From Lichenicola sp050954785 (lineage in GTDB: Bacteria; Pseudomonadota; Alphaproteobacteria; Acetobacterales; Acetobacteraceae): a DNA stretch of 64,000 nt. Each line of letters begins with the position of its first letter. Position 1 is the stretch's first letter. Both the position numbers and the translations under genes were made by a program. The notes beneath the pieces were generated by a model. It did no database searches, was not told the DNA's origin, and saw only the letters and a program-made list of their open reading frames with translations. Shown here one piece after another: positions 50,095 to 59,877 of the stretch. The stretch spans positions 27,220 to 91,219 of the forward strand of contig JBPBQO010000155.1 in assembly GCA_050954785.1 (NCBI GenBank). Direction: 5' to 3'.

Positions 50095-50423
50095 ATGGCT
50101 TCTCGTCGTGTCTTCGACGCCCTATGGTCGATTGTCGAGCCGCTCCTGCACGCTTCCATGCCATACCACGAGGTGGCAGGCCGCGCGTGCCGGATCGGGC
50201 GGCGCTGTTCGTGCTGCGGACCACCATCCGGCGGGAGATGTTTCCACTCGCGATGAGGTGTATCGAGACCAGCCACAAGCTGGGCCGACACAGTTGGGTC
50301 ATCGAGCGGACCTTCACCCGGATCAACCGTTTTCGCATGCTCGTTTCCCGTCACGAGCGTAGGAGCGACATCCACCACGCCTTCATGGCTTTCGCCTGCT
50401 CGTTCATATGCTTTGACAAGTTG
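50095..50423 (+). pseudogene. Decayed IS5-family transposase
   Basis: The N-terminal RRVFDALWSIVEPLL (50104 on) lies in one frame. After a frameshift near 50165 the other frame reads GRPRVPDRAALFVLRTTIRREMFP, then jumps to LGRHSWVIERTFTRINRFRMLV and ERRSDIHHAFMAFACSFICF, the C-terminal region of IS5-type transposases including the E-R-T-F active-site surroundings. Roughly 150-200 residues in the middle, including most of the DDE core, are missing. Terminal inverted repeats were not found. The element is therefore inactive and internally deleted. Confidence 0.75.
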
Positions 50424-50465
50424 ATCCCGGGACGTCGATGTCGGGGATGGTGCGCATGGTGTTCC
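50419..50465. repeat. 47-bp direct repeat, copy 2 (bcp 5'-end remnant)
   Basis: Read on the minus strand it encodes MRTIPDIDVPGST after an AGGAAC ribosome-binding region, clearly the start of bcp. It lies 96 bases beyond glnE's stop on the minus strand, where intact bcp would be expected, and is cut off by the transposase remnant. Confidence 0.9.
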
Positions 50466-50561
50466 TCTCTATCCTGGAGCGATGCGTCCGGCTCTTCGCC
50501 CCGTCTGTTTTTCGAAGCTAGAGGTGCACGCGCATCCCGGACAGGCATGACCGCTTTCCGG

Positions 50562-53500
50562 TCATCCGGGCCCGACCGGTCCCACCAGCCGCAGGAATGC
50601 GGACCGCACCGAATGCGCGACCTCGTCGCGGCGGGCCACGAGCCCGGCCAGTCCTTCCTCCTGCAGCGACAGGCCGTGCAGCAGCGCCTCGATCACCGGC
50701 TCGGGCAGGACCTCGCGCAGATCGGCAGGCAGGTCCCCGCGGCCCGCGACGCCGAGCAGGATGCGCAGCATTCCCTGGACGTCGCGCCAGAACCGGTCCG
50801 CCTCGATCAGCAGCTCGGCGTCGGTCCGCGACAGCATGCCCGCGCGGGACAGGCGGGCGAACGCGGTGCGCGTGGTCGGATGGCGGACCCTGGGATCGGT
50901 GCTGGCGAGCTGCAGGACCTGGGCGATGAACTCGACCTCCATCAGCCCGCCGGTCCGCAGCTTCACGTCCCACGGTCCGTGCGGCGGCAGGTCGCGGGCC
51001 AAGCGGGACCGCATGACGCCCGCATCGTGGAACAGCATTCCAGCGGCATCGATTCCGGGTATCGGCGGGGCCTCGCCGGTCTGTCGCGGCAGCACCGACA
51101 ACGCCTCGCCGATCGCCCCGGACACGATGCGGCGCAACGAGGCCGGACCGGCAACCACCCGTGCGCGGGACAGCGCCATCCGTTCCCAGGTCCAGGCCTG
51201 CTCGGCGTGATAACGGCGGAACGCGCCGAGCGAGACCGCGACCGGACCGGTGTTGCCGGATGGGCGCAGCCGCATATCGAGTGCGTAGAGCGGTCCCTCG
51301 ATGCCGGGCGCGGTGAGGGCGGCGATCAGACCATGCACCAGTCTGGTGTAGTACTGGCTGACGGCGATCGCCCGTGGCGGCGGCCTGGCCTGTTCGCCGA
51401 TCCAACCGGGAGCACCACGTCGGCCGGTGCCGGGCACGCTCTCGAGGATCGTCTCCGGATGGTCGTACACCAGCATCAGGTCCAGGTCGGAGCCGTTCAT
51501 CATCTCGCGCGAGCCGGCCTTGCCGAGCGCCACGACAACCATGCCGCCGCCGGGCACGATCCCGTAGCGTGCCCGATGCTCGGCGAGCACATGGTCGAGC
51601 ATCCGTGCGATGACCAGTTCCGCCAGTGCGGTGCGGGCCTTGCCGGCCGCATCCACATTCAGGCGCGCTTCCATCTGCGCCACGCAGAACCGGAACTCCT
51701 CGCCGCGCACCAGCGTGTGCGCGATCCGGATCGCCTCCTCGGTATCGCCCGCCGCCCGCATCTGCTGATCCAGGATGCGCAGCAGCGTGCGGCCGGCCTG
51801 CCTGCCATCCTCGGGCACAAGCAGGCCCTCGAGTGCGGACGGGACCGCGGCGAGATGATCGGCGAGCGATGGCGATGCGCCGAGGACGGTGGCGATCCGT
51901 CCGAGCAGCGCCGGATTGCGGCCGAACAGCGACAGCAGGTTGACGCCAGTACTCTGCCGCGACAGCAGCGTATCGAAGCGCACCAGCGCCGCCACCGGAT
52001 CGCGCTGGCCGGCGAGGGCATGCAGCAACGCCGGCATCAGGCCGTGGAGCAGCCTGCGCGCGCGGGGATCACGCAGGGCCCGCAGCCGGTCGCCGCGCCA
52101 GCCTTGCAGGATATCGAGCGCCTGCGGGCCGGACGGGAAACCGAGTGCCTGAAGCTGCCGCGGCAGGTCGGCGCCATCGAGGTCGAACGGCGCCAGGCCG
52201 CTATCCTGCAGCCCCGGCCGGTCGGCATCGTCGGCCTGGCCGATCCGGCCGCGGAACATCCGCTGAAACCGGGCGCGGGTGCGCCGAAGCACCGGCAGCA
52301 GGGCGCTCCCGAATGCATTGCCGTCCGGATAGCCCATGAACAGGGCGAATGCCTCCAGCCCCTGGCGCGTCCCCGGCAGGCTGTGCGTCTGGCGGTCGGC
52401 CTGCATCTGCAGCCGGTGCTCGACGCTGCGCAGCAACCGGTAGGCGCGGCAGAGCGAGTCCGCGGTGCTTCGCTTCAGGTAGCCGCCATCGGCCAGACGG
52501 GCCAGCGCACCCAGGGTGGTCGGCTCGCGCAACGCCGGCTCGCGGCCGCCCCAGACCAGTTGCAAGGTCTGGGCGATGAACTCGATCTCGCGGATGCCGC
52601 CATGGCCGAGCTTCACGTCGTGGCCCAGCAGCGCCACGACCGGATCGTCACCGTCGAGACCACCCGACGGCTGAATGACCGCCTCGCTCGCCCCGAAGCG
52701 GCGTGTCGGCGACGGCTTGTGCAGGTCGATCCGGCGCTTCATCGCGTGGATGTCCTCGATCGCCGCGAAGTCGAGGTGCCGTCGCCAGACGAACGGGCGG
52801 ATGCTGTCCAGAAACCGTTCGCCGCAGCCGAGATCGCCGGCGACCGGCCGCGCCTTGGTCATCGCCGCCCGCTCCCAGTTCTGGCCGTAGCTCTCGTAGT
52901 AGGCGATCGCCGCGGGCAGCGAGACCGCCGGCGGCGTCGCTCCGGGGTCCGGGCGCAGCCGCAGATCCATCCGGAACACGTAGCCGTCGGCGTCGCGGGC
53001 CTCCATCAGCGAGACCAGGTCGGTCGCCAGCCGGGTGAAGGTTCGGCCGAGATCGTCGCGCTCCCTGTCCGGGTCCTGGACCCAGGGGTCGTAGAGCAGC
53101 ACCAGGTCGATATCGCTGGAATAGTTGAGCTCGCGGGCGCCGAGCTTGCCCATCGCCAGCACCACGAAGCCGGAACCGCGCTCGGGCATGCGCGGATCGG
53201 CCAGCCGGAGCAGGCCGGCCCGGTTTGCGGCCAGCAGCAGATGCGCGGTGGCGACCTTGAGCGACGCCTCGGCCAGCAGGGACAGCGTGCCGGTCACCTG
53301 CTCCAGGCTCCAGAGGCCGCCGAGATCGGCGATCGCGGCGGCGAGAGCCACCTGCCGCTTGGCGCGGCGCAGGCCGGCAGCGATCCCGGCGCGCGGCGTC
53401 GTTGCCTTGAGCGTCCGCAACTGCCGGATTGCCGCCGCGGCAACCCGGGTCGGTCCATGGACGAGCAGCTGTGTGAACACCTCGTGCTCGCGACGCACCA

Positions 53501-53663
53501 AATCGGAGAGGAATGGGCTGTTGCCGCCGAGGCAGGCGATCAGCGCCGCCGCGGCGGGCGCCTGCATGTCCGGGCAGGCAGCAAGGTCCTGGGCCAGCGC
53601 CGCGGCCGTCGCCGGGTCGGCGGGACGCGGCCACAGTACGGGAAGCTGGAAACCGGTCTCCAT
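50562..53663 (-). CDS. glnE: Glutamine synthetase adenylyltransferase/adenylyl-removing enzyme
   Basis: Controls glutamine synthetase by adding or removing AMP in response to PII. It is 1033 residues from the chosen start. Two nucleotidyltransferase domains each carry G-x10-D-x-D: LNYSSDIDLVLLYDP near residue 192 (de-adenylylating half) and MNGSDLDLMLVYDH near 725 (adenylylating half). Helical linker domains surround them (GGIREIEFIAQTLQL and GGLMEVEFIAQVLQL repeat). Three in-frame ATGs (53690, 53678, 53663) compete; 53663 has GGAG nine bases upstream. It is divergent from the AsmA-like gene and originally followed by bcp. Confidence 0.94.
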   Translation of the reverse strand: METGFQLPVLWPRPADPATAAALAQDLAACPDMQAPAAAALIACLGGNSPFLSDLVRREHEVFTQLLVHGPTRVAAAAIRQLRTLKATTPRAGIAAGLRRAKRQVALAAAIADLGGLWSLEQVTGTLSLLAEASLKVATAHLLLAANRAGLLRLADPRMPERGSGFVVLAMGKLGARELNYSSDIDLVLLYDPWVQDPDRERDDLGRTFTRLATDLVSLMEARDADGYVFRMDLRLRPDPGATPPAVSLPAAIAYYESYGQNWERAAMTKARPVAGDLGCGERFLDSIRPFVWRRHLDFAAIEDIHAMKRRIDLHKPSPTRRFGASEAVIQPSGGLDGDDPVVALLGHDVKLGHGGIREIEFIAQTLQLVWGGREPALREPTTLGALARLADGGYLKRSTADSLCRAYRLLRSVEHRLQMQADRQTHSLPGTRQGLEAFALFMGYPDGNAFGSALLPVLRRTRARFQRMFRGRIGQADDADRPGLQDSGLAPFDLDGADLPRQLQALGFPSGPQALDILQGWRGDRLRALRDPRARRLLHGLMPALLHALAGQRDPVAALVRFDTLLSRQSTGVNLLSLFGRNPALLGRIATVLGASPSLADHLAAVPSALEGLLVPEDGRQAGRTLLRILDQQMRAAGDTEEAIRIAHTLVRGEEFRFCVAQMEARLNVDAAGKARTALAELVIARMLDHVLAEHRARYGIVPGGGMVVVALGKAGSREMMNGSDLDLMLVYDHPETILESVPGTGRRGAPGWIGEQARPPPRAIAVSQYYTRLVHGLIAALTAPGIEGPLYALDMRLRPSGNTGPVAVSLGAFRRYHAEQAWTWERMALSRARVVAGPASLRRIVSGAIGEALSVLPRQTGEAPPIPGIDAAGMLFHDAGVMRSRLARDLPPHGPWDVKLRTGGLMEVEFIAQVLQLASTDPRVRHPTTRTAFARLSRAGMLSRTDAELLIEADRFWRDVQGMLRILLGVAGRGDLPADLREVLPEPVIEALLHGLSLQEEGLAGLVARRDEVAHSVRSAFLRLVGPVGPG

Positions 53664-53701
53664 CCTGCCCGTCTCCATCCGATCTTGCATGCGGCAGCAC
53701 G

Positions 53702-56700
53702 GTGACGCCCGTGCTGAAGCCTGGTCAAGCAACGCCGCGAGTTGCCCCGGGTCCGCACCCGGCCGTGCGGGTCGGATCGGCAACGGCTCATGTCCTGCTT
53801 CGGCTGGTGGTGCGACCCTTGCTCGCCATCCTGGTGCTGGGTGTGCTGGGCGTGTTCGGCATGGCGTTGCGGCTGGCGTCCGGGCCGGTCGACGTGACCT
53901 GGGCAGTGCACGCCTTCACCCCGGTCGAACTCGGCGGCAGGACCAACGGGATGGTGCCGTTCGGGCACTCCTGGGGCGTTCTCGATATCGGCCGTGTCCG
54001 GCTGGACTGGCATGGATTCCATGACGGCCGGGGTGCGCCGGTCATGGTCCGGCTGGAAGACGTCACCATCAGGCGGCCGGACGGGCCGATCGTCGATCAT
54101 GTCGACCGCATCCGGATCAGCCTCGCTGCCGCACCGCTGCTGCGGGCCCAACTCGCGATCACCGAGATCGATGTGTCCGGAGCGCGCCTCAACCTGCGCC
54201 GTGATGGCGTCAACGGGATCGATCTCGGGCTTGGTCCGGTGGGGCGCCGCCATACCGGCGGCAACTCCGGTCCGGTGGTGCGATGGAGCGAGCTGAGCCG
54301 GGTTCATGTCTCGGATATGCAGGTGGCTGTGCACGATCTGGTGGTGGGCCAGGATTGGACCGTGCGTGACGTCGGAATCGATGCACGGCCCCCCGGCACG
54401 TCCGAGGGCATGCCTGGCCAGGGCGGTATCGTCGGGCGGTTCGGCGCGACCCTGCGCATCGCCGGGCGACAGGCGGCATTGCGCGGCAGCGGAACCACCG
54501 GCACCGATCGTGGCGACATCCTCTGGCACGTCACCCTCGATCCGATCGTGCCGGCCGACCTGGTCGGTGAGTTGCCGATGCTGGCGCCGCTGCTGCCCCT
54601 GGCACTGCCGGTGGCGCCGGTACTGGACGTGACCTTCGCGAACGGTCCCGGACGCTTCATGGAGCCGATCCGGGCCAGCGTCTCGGCCCGGCTCGGACAG
54701 GGCGAGGTACACGAACCGGGCACCGTGCTCAGGGTCGCGAGCGGCCTGATCCGTCTGGATGCCGACATGCCGGACCAGGCCGATGGTGCCTTCACGGTGC
54801 GACTGCAGCAGGCCGACCTGAAGCTGCGGGATGCCAGCGACCCGGACCGGGCGGCAACCGGCCCCGAGCTGCATGCACACGGCACGATGTCGCTCGACCA
54901 GCTAGCCGACCCGATGCGCATCCGGGCGGCGGTGAGCGTCGATATCCCGCATATCGGCTTCCCCGGTCTGGCGCAGTACTGGCCGCGCCAGGCGGCGGGA
55001 GGCGCGAGACGGTGGATCACCGCCAACATCACCGACGGCGAGGCCCACAACCTGCATGTCGAGAGCACGCTGGCCAGCGACCAGGGCTGGTCGAAGCTGG
55101 CCGAGACCGGGCGGACCGGCGGGTTCGACGCGACCGGGCTGACCCTCTGGTGGCTACGGCCGATCGCGCCGCTGCGCGACATGCAGGCCCGGCTGACCTT
55201 CCAGGGGACGGACGCCGTGCTGATCGAGGCGCCGCACGCGGTCATGCCCGTCGATACGAAGCCGGAAGCGGTCGCCGGCCTCCACCAAATCATGGTGTCG
55301 GCCGGGTCGATGCGGATCGCCGGGCTGAACGCCAAGGATCAGGTCGCCACCATCAAGGCGCATCTGGCGGGCAGTCTTCCCGACCTGCTTGCCGAGCTGT
55401 CGCATCCACGCCTCAGGCTGCTGTCGCGCCATCCGCTCCCGTTCACCGATCCGGCCGGGCACTCCGAGACCGATCTCGAGCTGGTTCTGCCGCTGGTCAA
55501 CGATATCTCGGTGGACCAGCTGCATGTGCATGCCCGGTCGCTGATGACGAACGTGCATCTGGGCAACGTCGCCGCCGGCCGGGCACTCGATCAGGCGAAC
55601 CTGTCCCTTTCGGCGACGGCGGATGGTCTCTCGCTGGACGGTACCGGCGCGATCAGCGGCATCGCCTCGGTGCTGCACTACGCGATGGATTTCCGTGAGG
55701 GACCGCCGGAGCAGGTGACCGAGCAGGCGCATGTGGAGGGGGTCGTCACCACCGAGACGGCGAAACGGGAAGGTCTCGACCCCTCGGACAACGTCGATGG
55801 CAGCGGTCGCCTCGCAATCGACTACGCGGCGCATCGGAGCGGGGTGTCGGAGGTGTCGCTCGGGCTCGACCTGGCCGATCTCGGCGTATCCACCCGGGTC
55901 TGGAGCAAGCCGCGCGGCCGTCCAGCCGATGTCTCGGCCACGATCGCCCTGAACCAGGGCCATCTGGTCTCGATCGAACGCATTCATGCGGCGGGTCCTG
56001 GTCTTGTGGTCGAGGCGCATGCCGTCGTGGCCGGCGGACGGGCGAGTCAGGTGGTGGTCGGCCATTTCGAGCTTGGCCGCAGCAGTGGCGCCGGTCGGAT
56101 CGACCTGCCGCACGGCACCGACCCGAAACAGGCGATCCGGGTCAGCGTGAAGGGCCCGGTACTGGACCTTTCCACAGTCATCGACAGCAGCCGGCCGAAG
56201 CTGGCCCAGGCGAAACCGCCTGTCCGCCACGCCCGGCATGCGCCTGTCGTGCCGCAACCCTGGATCGCCGACCTCGCCTTCGATCGCGTGTTCGTTGCCA
56301 AGAAAACGATGCTGTCCGGTGTCGAAGCGCATCTGCAGGACGATGGAAGGCGGATAGAGCTGGCGCGGCTCGATGCGCATGGTCCGACCACGATGTCGGT
56401 CCGGCTGACGCCGGATCGGGGCGGCCGGCATCTGATCGGCAGCACGAGCGATCTCGGGCTTCTGCTGCATGCGCTCGGCGTGACCGACGCGCTATCGGGC
56501 GGCACGCTTCGGCTGGATGCGCGCTTCGACGATGAAACTCCGGATGCACCGCTTTCCGGCACTGCCGAGATAGGCCGCTTCGTGGTGCGGGATGCGCCGC
56601 TTGCCGCCCGGATCCTGCGCAACCTGTCGATCTATGGCTGGCTTACGGCGTTGCCGAGCCCGCAGCTCGCGGTGACGCGGTTGGTGGCACCGTTCACGCT

Positions 56701-57007
56701 GGCGGGTAATGTCGTGACGCTGACCGATGCGCGCGCCCACAGCGCGGCAATCGGCGTGACTCTGCGCGGGCCGATCGATCTCGGCCGCGGGCAGCTCGAC
56801 CTGAAGGGCACCGTCGTGCCGGCCTGGGCGATCAATCAGCTTCCGGGCAGACTGCCCGTCGTCGGCCACCTGCTCAGCCCGGAAAAAGACGGCGGGGTGC
56901 TGGCGGCGACACTCAGCATCAAGGGTCCGCTCTCAGGACCGGACGTGCACGTGAACGCGCTTTCGGCGCTGGCTCCGGGCTTCCTGCGCCGGCTCCTGTT
57001 CGAGTAG
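53702..57007 (+). CDS. Large AsmA-like (DUF3971/YhdP-type) protein
   Basis: A 1101-residue envelope protein with one N-terminal membrane helix (LLRLVVRPLLAILVLGVLGVF) and a very long periplasmic repeat of beta strands, ending in the AsmA-like C-terminal domain (LAVTRLVAPFTLAGNVVTLTDARA, GLDLKG-type strands, VVGHLLSPEKDGGVLA). Such proteins bridge the periplasm and move phospholipid to the outer membrane. The start is unsure: GTG 53702 is used, and no ATG exists before the helix. It is divergent from glnE, with 38 bases between starts, and is followed by glgX 76 bases later. Confidence 0.85.
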   Translation: MTPVLKPGQATPRVAPGPHPAVRVGSATAHVLLRLVVRPLLAILVLGVLGVFGMALRLASGPVDVTWAVHAFTPVELGGRTNGMVPFGHSWGVLDIGRVRLDWHGFHDGRGAPVMVRLEDVTIRRPDGPIVDHVDRIRISLAAAPLLRAQLAITEIDVSGARLNLRRDGVNGIDLGLGPVGRRHTGGNSGPVVRWSELSRVHVSDMQVAVHDLVVGQDWTVRDVGIDARPPGTSEGMPGQGGIVGRFGATLRIAGRQAALRGSGTTGTDRGDILWHVTLDPIVPADLVGELPMLAPLLPLALPVAPVLDVTFANGPGRFMEPIRASVSARLGQGEVHEPGTVLRVASGLIRLDADMPDQADGAFTVRLQQADLKLRDASDPDRAATGPELHAHGTMSLDQLADPMRIRAAVSVDIPHIGFPGLAQYWPRQAAGGARRWITANITDGEAHNLHVESTLASDQGWSKLAETGRTGGFDATGLTLWWLRPIAPLRDMQARLTFQGTDAVLIEAPHAVMPVDTKPEAVAGLHQIMVSAGSMRIAGLNAKDQVATIKAHLAGSLPDLLAELSHPRLRLLSRHPLPFTDPAGHSETDLELVLPLVNDISVDQLHVHARSLMTNVHLGNVAAGRALDQANLSLSATADGLSLDGTGAISGIASVLHYAMDFREGPPEQVTEQAHVEGVVTTETAKREGLDPSDNVDGSGRLAIDYAAHRSGVSEVSLGLDLADLGVSTRVWSKPRGRPADVSATIALNQGHLVSIERIHAAGPGLVVEAHAVVAGGRASQVVVGHFELGRSSGAGRIDLPHGTDPKQAIRVSVKGPVLDLSTVIDSSRPKLAQAKPPVRHARHAPVVPQPWIADLAFDRVFVAKKTMLSGVEAHLQDDGRRIELARLDAHGPTTMSVRLTPDRGGRHLIGSTSDLGLLLHALGVTDALSGGTLRLDARFDDETPDAPLSGTAEIGRFVVRDAPLAARILRNLSIYGWLTALPSPQLAVTRLVAPFTLAGNVVTLTDARAHSAAIGVTLRGPIDLGRGQLDLKGTVVPAWAINQLPGRLPVVGHLLSPEKDGGVLAATLSIKGPLSGPDVHVNALSALAPGFLRRLLFE

Positions 57008-57083
57008 GCGAAACCTGACCGGCCGTAAAAGGCTTTGACCGGAGGCGTGCGCGGTGCCCGCGACCTTCGAGGAGAGATCGACG

Positions 57084-59213
57084 ATGAGCAGACGCACGCT
57101 CCGAACCCCACGAATTTCCGAGGGGCTGCCGTTTCCCCTGGGCGCGACCTGGGATGGGCTCGGCGTCAACTTCGCCTTGTTCTCGGCCAATGCGACCAAG
57201 GTCGAGCTCTGCCTGTTCGATCCGGCCGGAAAGCAGGAGACCGCACGGATCGAGCTGCCGGAATATACCGACGAGATCTGGCACGGCTACCTGCCGGACG
57301 CCCGGCCCGGCACCGTCTATGGCTATCGCGTGCATGGTCCGTATGCCCCGGATGCCGGTCATCGCTTCAACCCGAACAAGCTGCTGCTGGACCCGTATGC
57401 GCTGGCGCATATCGGCGAGCTGCGTCATGTCCCGGAGATCTACGGGTACGAGATCGGGCATGCCGACGCCGACCTGTCGTTCGACACCCGCGACAGCGCC
57501 GCCTTCGTGCCGAAATGCCGGGTGATCGATCCGGCCTTCACCTGGGGCCGCGACCGCCGGCCGAAGGTGCCGTGGGAACGCACGATCTTCTACGAGACGC
57601 ATGTGCGCGGCTACACCATCCGTCACCCGGCGTTGCGGTTCGGCCAGGGCGGCACCTTCGTCGGGCTCGGCGCCGAAGAGGTGGTGTCGCATCTGAAGGA
57701 TCTCGGCGTCACCTCGATCGAGCTGCTGCCGATCCATATGTTCGCCGACGAAGGCCACCTCGCGGCGACCGGGCTCAGCAACTACTGGGGCTACAATACG
57801 CTCGGCTTCTTTGCGCCCGATCCGCGCTATGCGTCCGGCCTCGGCAGCCACGTCTCCGAGTTCAAGGCGATGGTGGCACGCCTGCACGAGGCCGGTCTCG
57901 AGGTCATTCTCGACGTGGTGTACAACCATACCGCCGAGGGCAACGAGATGGGCCCGACGCTGTCGTTCAAGGGCATCGACAATGCGTCGTACTACCGGCT
58001 GCTGCCGGGCCAGGAGCGCTACTACATCAACGATACCGGCACCGGGAACACGCTCAACCTGAGCCATTCGCGCGTGCTGCAGATGGTTACCGACAGTCTT
58101 CGGTACTGGGTGACCGAGATGCATGTCGACGGATTCCGTTTCGATCTCGCCACGATCCTCGGACGCGAAAGCTACGGCTTCGACGAGGGTGGCGGATTTC
58201 TCGATAGTTGCAGGCAGGACCCGGTACTTTCCGATGTAAAGCTGATCGCCGAGCCGTGGGATTGCGGGCCGGGCGGCTATCAGGTCGGCGGATTTCCGCC
58301 GGGCTGGGCGGAGTGGAACGACCGCTACCGCGATACCGTGCGGGCATTCTGGCGCAGCGAGGCGTCGGTCGCCGAACTGGCACAGCGCCTGTGCGCGTCG
58401 GCGGACAAGTTCAACCGGCGCGGCCGCAGGCCCTGGTCGACGGTCAATTTCATCACGGCCCATGACGGCTTCACGCTGCACGACATCGTTTCGTACAACG
58501 AGAAGCACAACGAGGCGAACGGCGAGAACAACCAGGACGGCACCTCGAACAATTCGAGCTGGAACTGCGGCGCCGAAGGCGAGACCGACGATCCGGTGGT
58601 GCTGGCCCTGCGCGACCGGCAGATGCGCAACCTGATGGCGACGCTGCTGCTGAGCCAGGGTACGCCGATGATCCTGGCCGGCGACGAATTCGGCCGTACG
58701 CAGTCGGGCAACAACAATGCCTATTGCCAGGACAACGATATTTCCTGGGTCGACTGGAGCAGGCTGGAACAGTTCTCCGGTTTCTACCAGTTCGTGAAGC
58801 GTCTGATCCGGCTCAAGAACGACTACCCGATCCTGCGCCGGCAGCGTTTCATGACCGGCGATTTCGACGAGGATCTCGGCGTTCGCGACGTTACCTGGAT
58901 CAACTGCACCGGCGAGGTGATGCGTCCGCAGGACTGGAACGATCCGTCGGTGCGGTGTTTCGGCATGCTGATGGACGGCCGCGCCAAGACCAGCGGCATA
59001 CGCCGGCCCGGCACCGATGCCACCTTGCTGATGGTGCTGAACGGCAGTCACGACGAGGTGGAGTTCGTCATGCCGCCCTGCAGCGGCGGCATGCACTGGC
59101 ACCTGATCCTGGATACAAATCGTCCGAGCATGACCTCGGGCCGGGCCTACGCGATCGGCACCAGCAGCGACGTCATTGGACGCTCGCTGATGCTGTTCAA
59201 GCTGGAGAGCTGA
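57084..59213 (+). CDS. glgX: Glycogen debranching enzyme
   Basis: Hydrolyses alpha-1,6 branch points of limit dextrins. The 709-residue protein has an N-terminal CBM48 (LGATWDGLGVNFALFS), then a GH13 barrel: EVILDVVYNH, DGFRFDLA with nucleophile Asp354, EPWDCGPGGYQVG with acid/base Glu390, and HDGFTLHD with Asp461. The ATG at 57084 has GGAG nine bases upstream; a GTG 30 bases earlier is in frame but not needed. No other glycogen gene is nearby. Its stop overlaps the convergent GNAT gene by 17 bases. Confidence 0.94.
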   Translation: MSRRTLRTPRISEGLPFPLGATWDGLGVNFALFSANATKVELCLFDPAGKQETARIELPEYTDEIWHGYLPDARPGTVYGYRVHGPYAPDAGHRFNPNKLLLDPYALAHIGELRHVPEIYGYEIGHADADLSFDTRDSAAFVPKCRVIDPAFTWGRDRRPKVPWERTIFYETHVRGYTIRHPALRFGQGGTFVGLGAEEVVSHLKDLGVTSIELLPIHMFADEGHLAATGLSNYWGYNTLGFFAPDPRYASGLGSHVSEFKAMVARLHEAGLEVILDVVYNHTAEGNEMGPTLSFKGIDNASYYRLLPGQERYYINDTGTGNTLNLSHSRVLQMVTDSLRYWVTEMHVDGFRFDLATILGRESYGFDEGGGFLDSCRQDPVLSDVKLIAEPWDCGPGGYQVGGFPPGWAEWNDRYRDTVRAFWRSEASVAELAQRLCASADKFNRRGRRPWSTVNFITAHDGFTLHDIVSYNEKHNEANGENNQDGTSNNSSWNCGAEGETDDPVVLALRDRQMRNLMATLLLSQGTPMILAGDEFGRTQSGNNNAYCQDNDISWVDWSRLEQFSGFYQFVKRLIRLKNDYPILRRQRFMTGDFDEDLGVRDVTWINCTGEVMRPQDWNDPSVRCFGMLMDGRAKTSGIRRPGTDATLLMVLNGSHDEVEFVMPPCSGGMHWHLILDTNRPSMTSGRAYAIGTSSDVIGRSLMLFKLES

Positions 59214-59739
59214 CCAGCCGCTTGCCCATGCGCACCAGCGGCACGCACACGCCGTCGATCGGGGCCGACTGGAACGGCTCGATCACGGTCCAGCCGCACG
59301 CGGTGTAGAGCGGTACGCCGGCAAGGGTCGCGGCCAGTTCGGCGCGGGCGAAACCTTCGGACGCCGCCGCCGCTTCGCCGAGCTGCAGGACCAGCCGGCC
59401 CACGCCGCGCCGGACGAAAGCGGGATCTGTATACATCGCCCGCACCCGGGCCGGCTCGCGGGACGGGTCGAGCAGGGTGTCGTCGCGTGCCGCCGTGTGG
59501 CTGCCGCCGAACAGGGTTGCCCGCCGGCTCCAGCCGCCGCAGCCGGCGAGGACGCCGCGTGCCTCGATGACGAAGTAGGTTCCGTCGGCGATCAGTTGGG
59601 TGTCCAGTCCCATGACCGCACGGCTCGCGGCGATGGTGTGCTCATCCAGGAACCCAAGCTGCAACCGGTCGATCGCCAGCGCCATCAATGTGCGCAGGGC
59701 AGGGATATCGGCTTGGGTGGCCAGGCGGTGCGTCAGCAT
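59197..59739 (-). CDS. GNAT-family N-acetyltransferase
   Basis: Transfers an acetyl group from acetyl-CoA to an unknown amine. The 180-residue protein has the GNAT fold: an N-terminal ATQADIPALRTLM helix, then the acetyl-CoA loop PAFVRRGVGRLVLQLGE, and the late GVPLYTACGW strand. The start at 59739 (MLTHRLATQ) matches the domain beginning; an ATG 78 bases upstream adds non-homologous residues. It overlaps glgX tail to tail. The substrate is not readable. Confidence 0.82.
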   Translation of the reverse strand: MLTHRLATQADIPALRTLMALAIDRLQLGFLDEHTIAASRAVMGLDTQLIADGTYFVIEARGVLAGCGGWSRRATLFGGSHTAARDDTLLDPSREPARVRAMYTDPAFVRRGVGRLVLQLGEAAAASEGFARAELAATLAGVPLYTACGWTVIEPFQSAPIDGVCVPLVRMGKRLVSSPA

Positions 59740-59877
59740 GGCGACCAGGCTGCCGGATCGCCGGCTGGCAAGCCAGTCCCTATTGTTCGCCGACCCGCCA
59801 GACATCCGGGCTGGCAAACAACCGCTTTCGGGATCGCTGGGCGTAGTGCGAGACGAACGCCGCCTACCGCTTCGGCG

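Noticed and set aside
49896..50378. Minus-strand frame of 160 residues as an immunity gene for the ART-like protein
   Set aside because: It is mostly antisense to the transposase remnant, has no ribosome-binding site and no soluble-protein pattern.
50085..53705. A 1206-residue plus-strand open frame antisense to glnE
   Set aside because: GC-rich antisense artefact: it shows no family motif beyond the IS5 piece at its start, while glnE on the other strand has full domain signatures.
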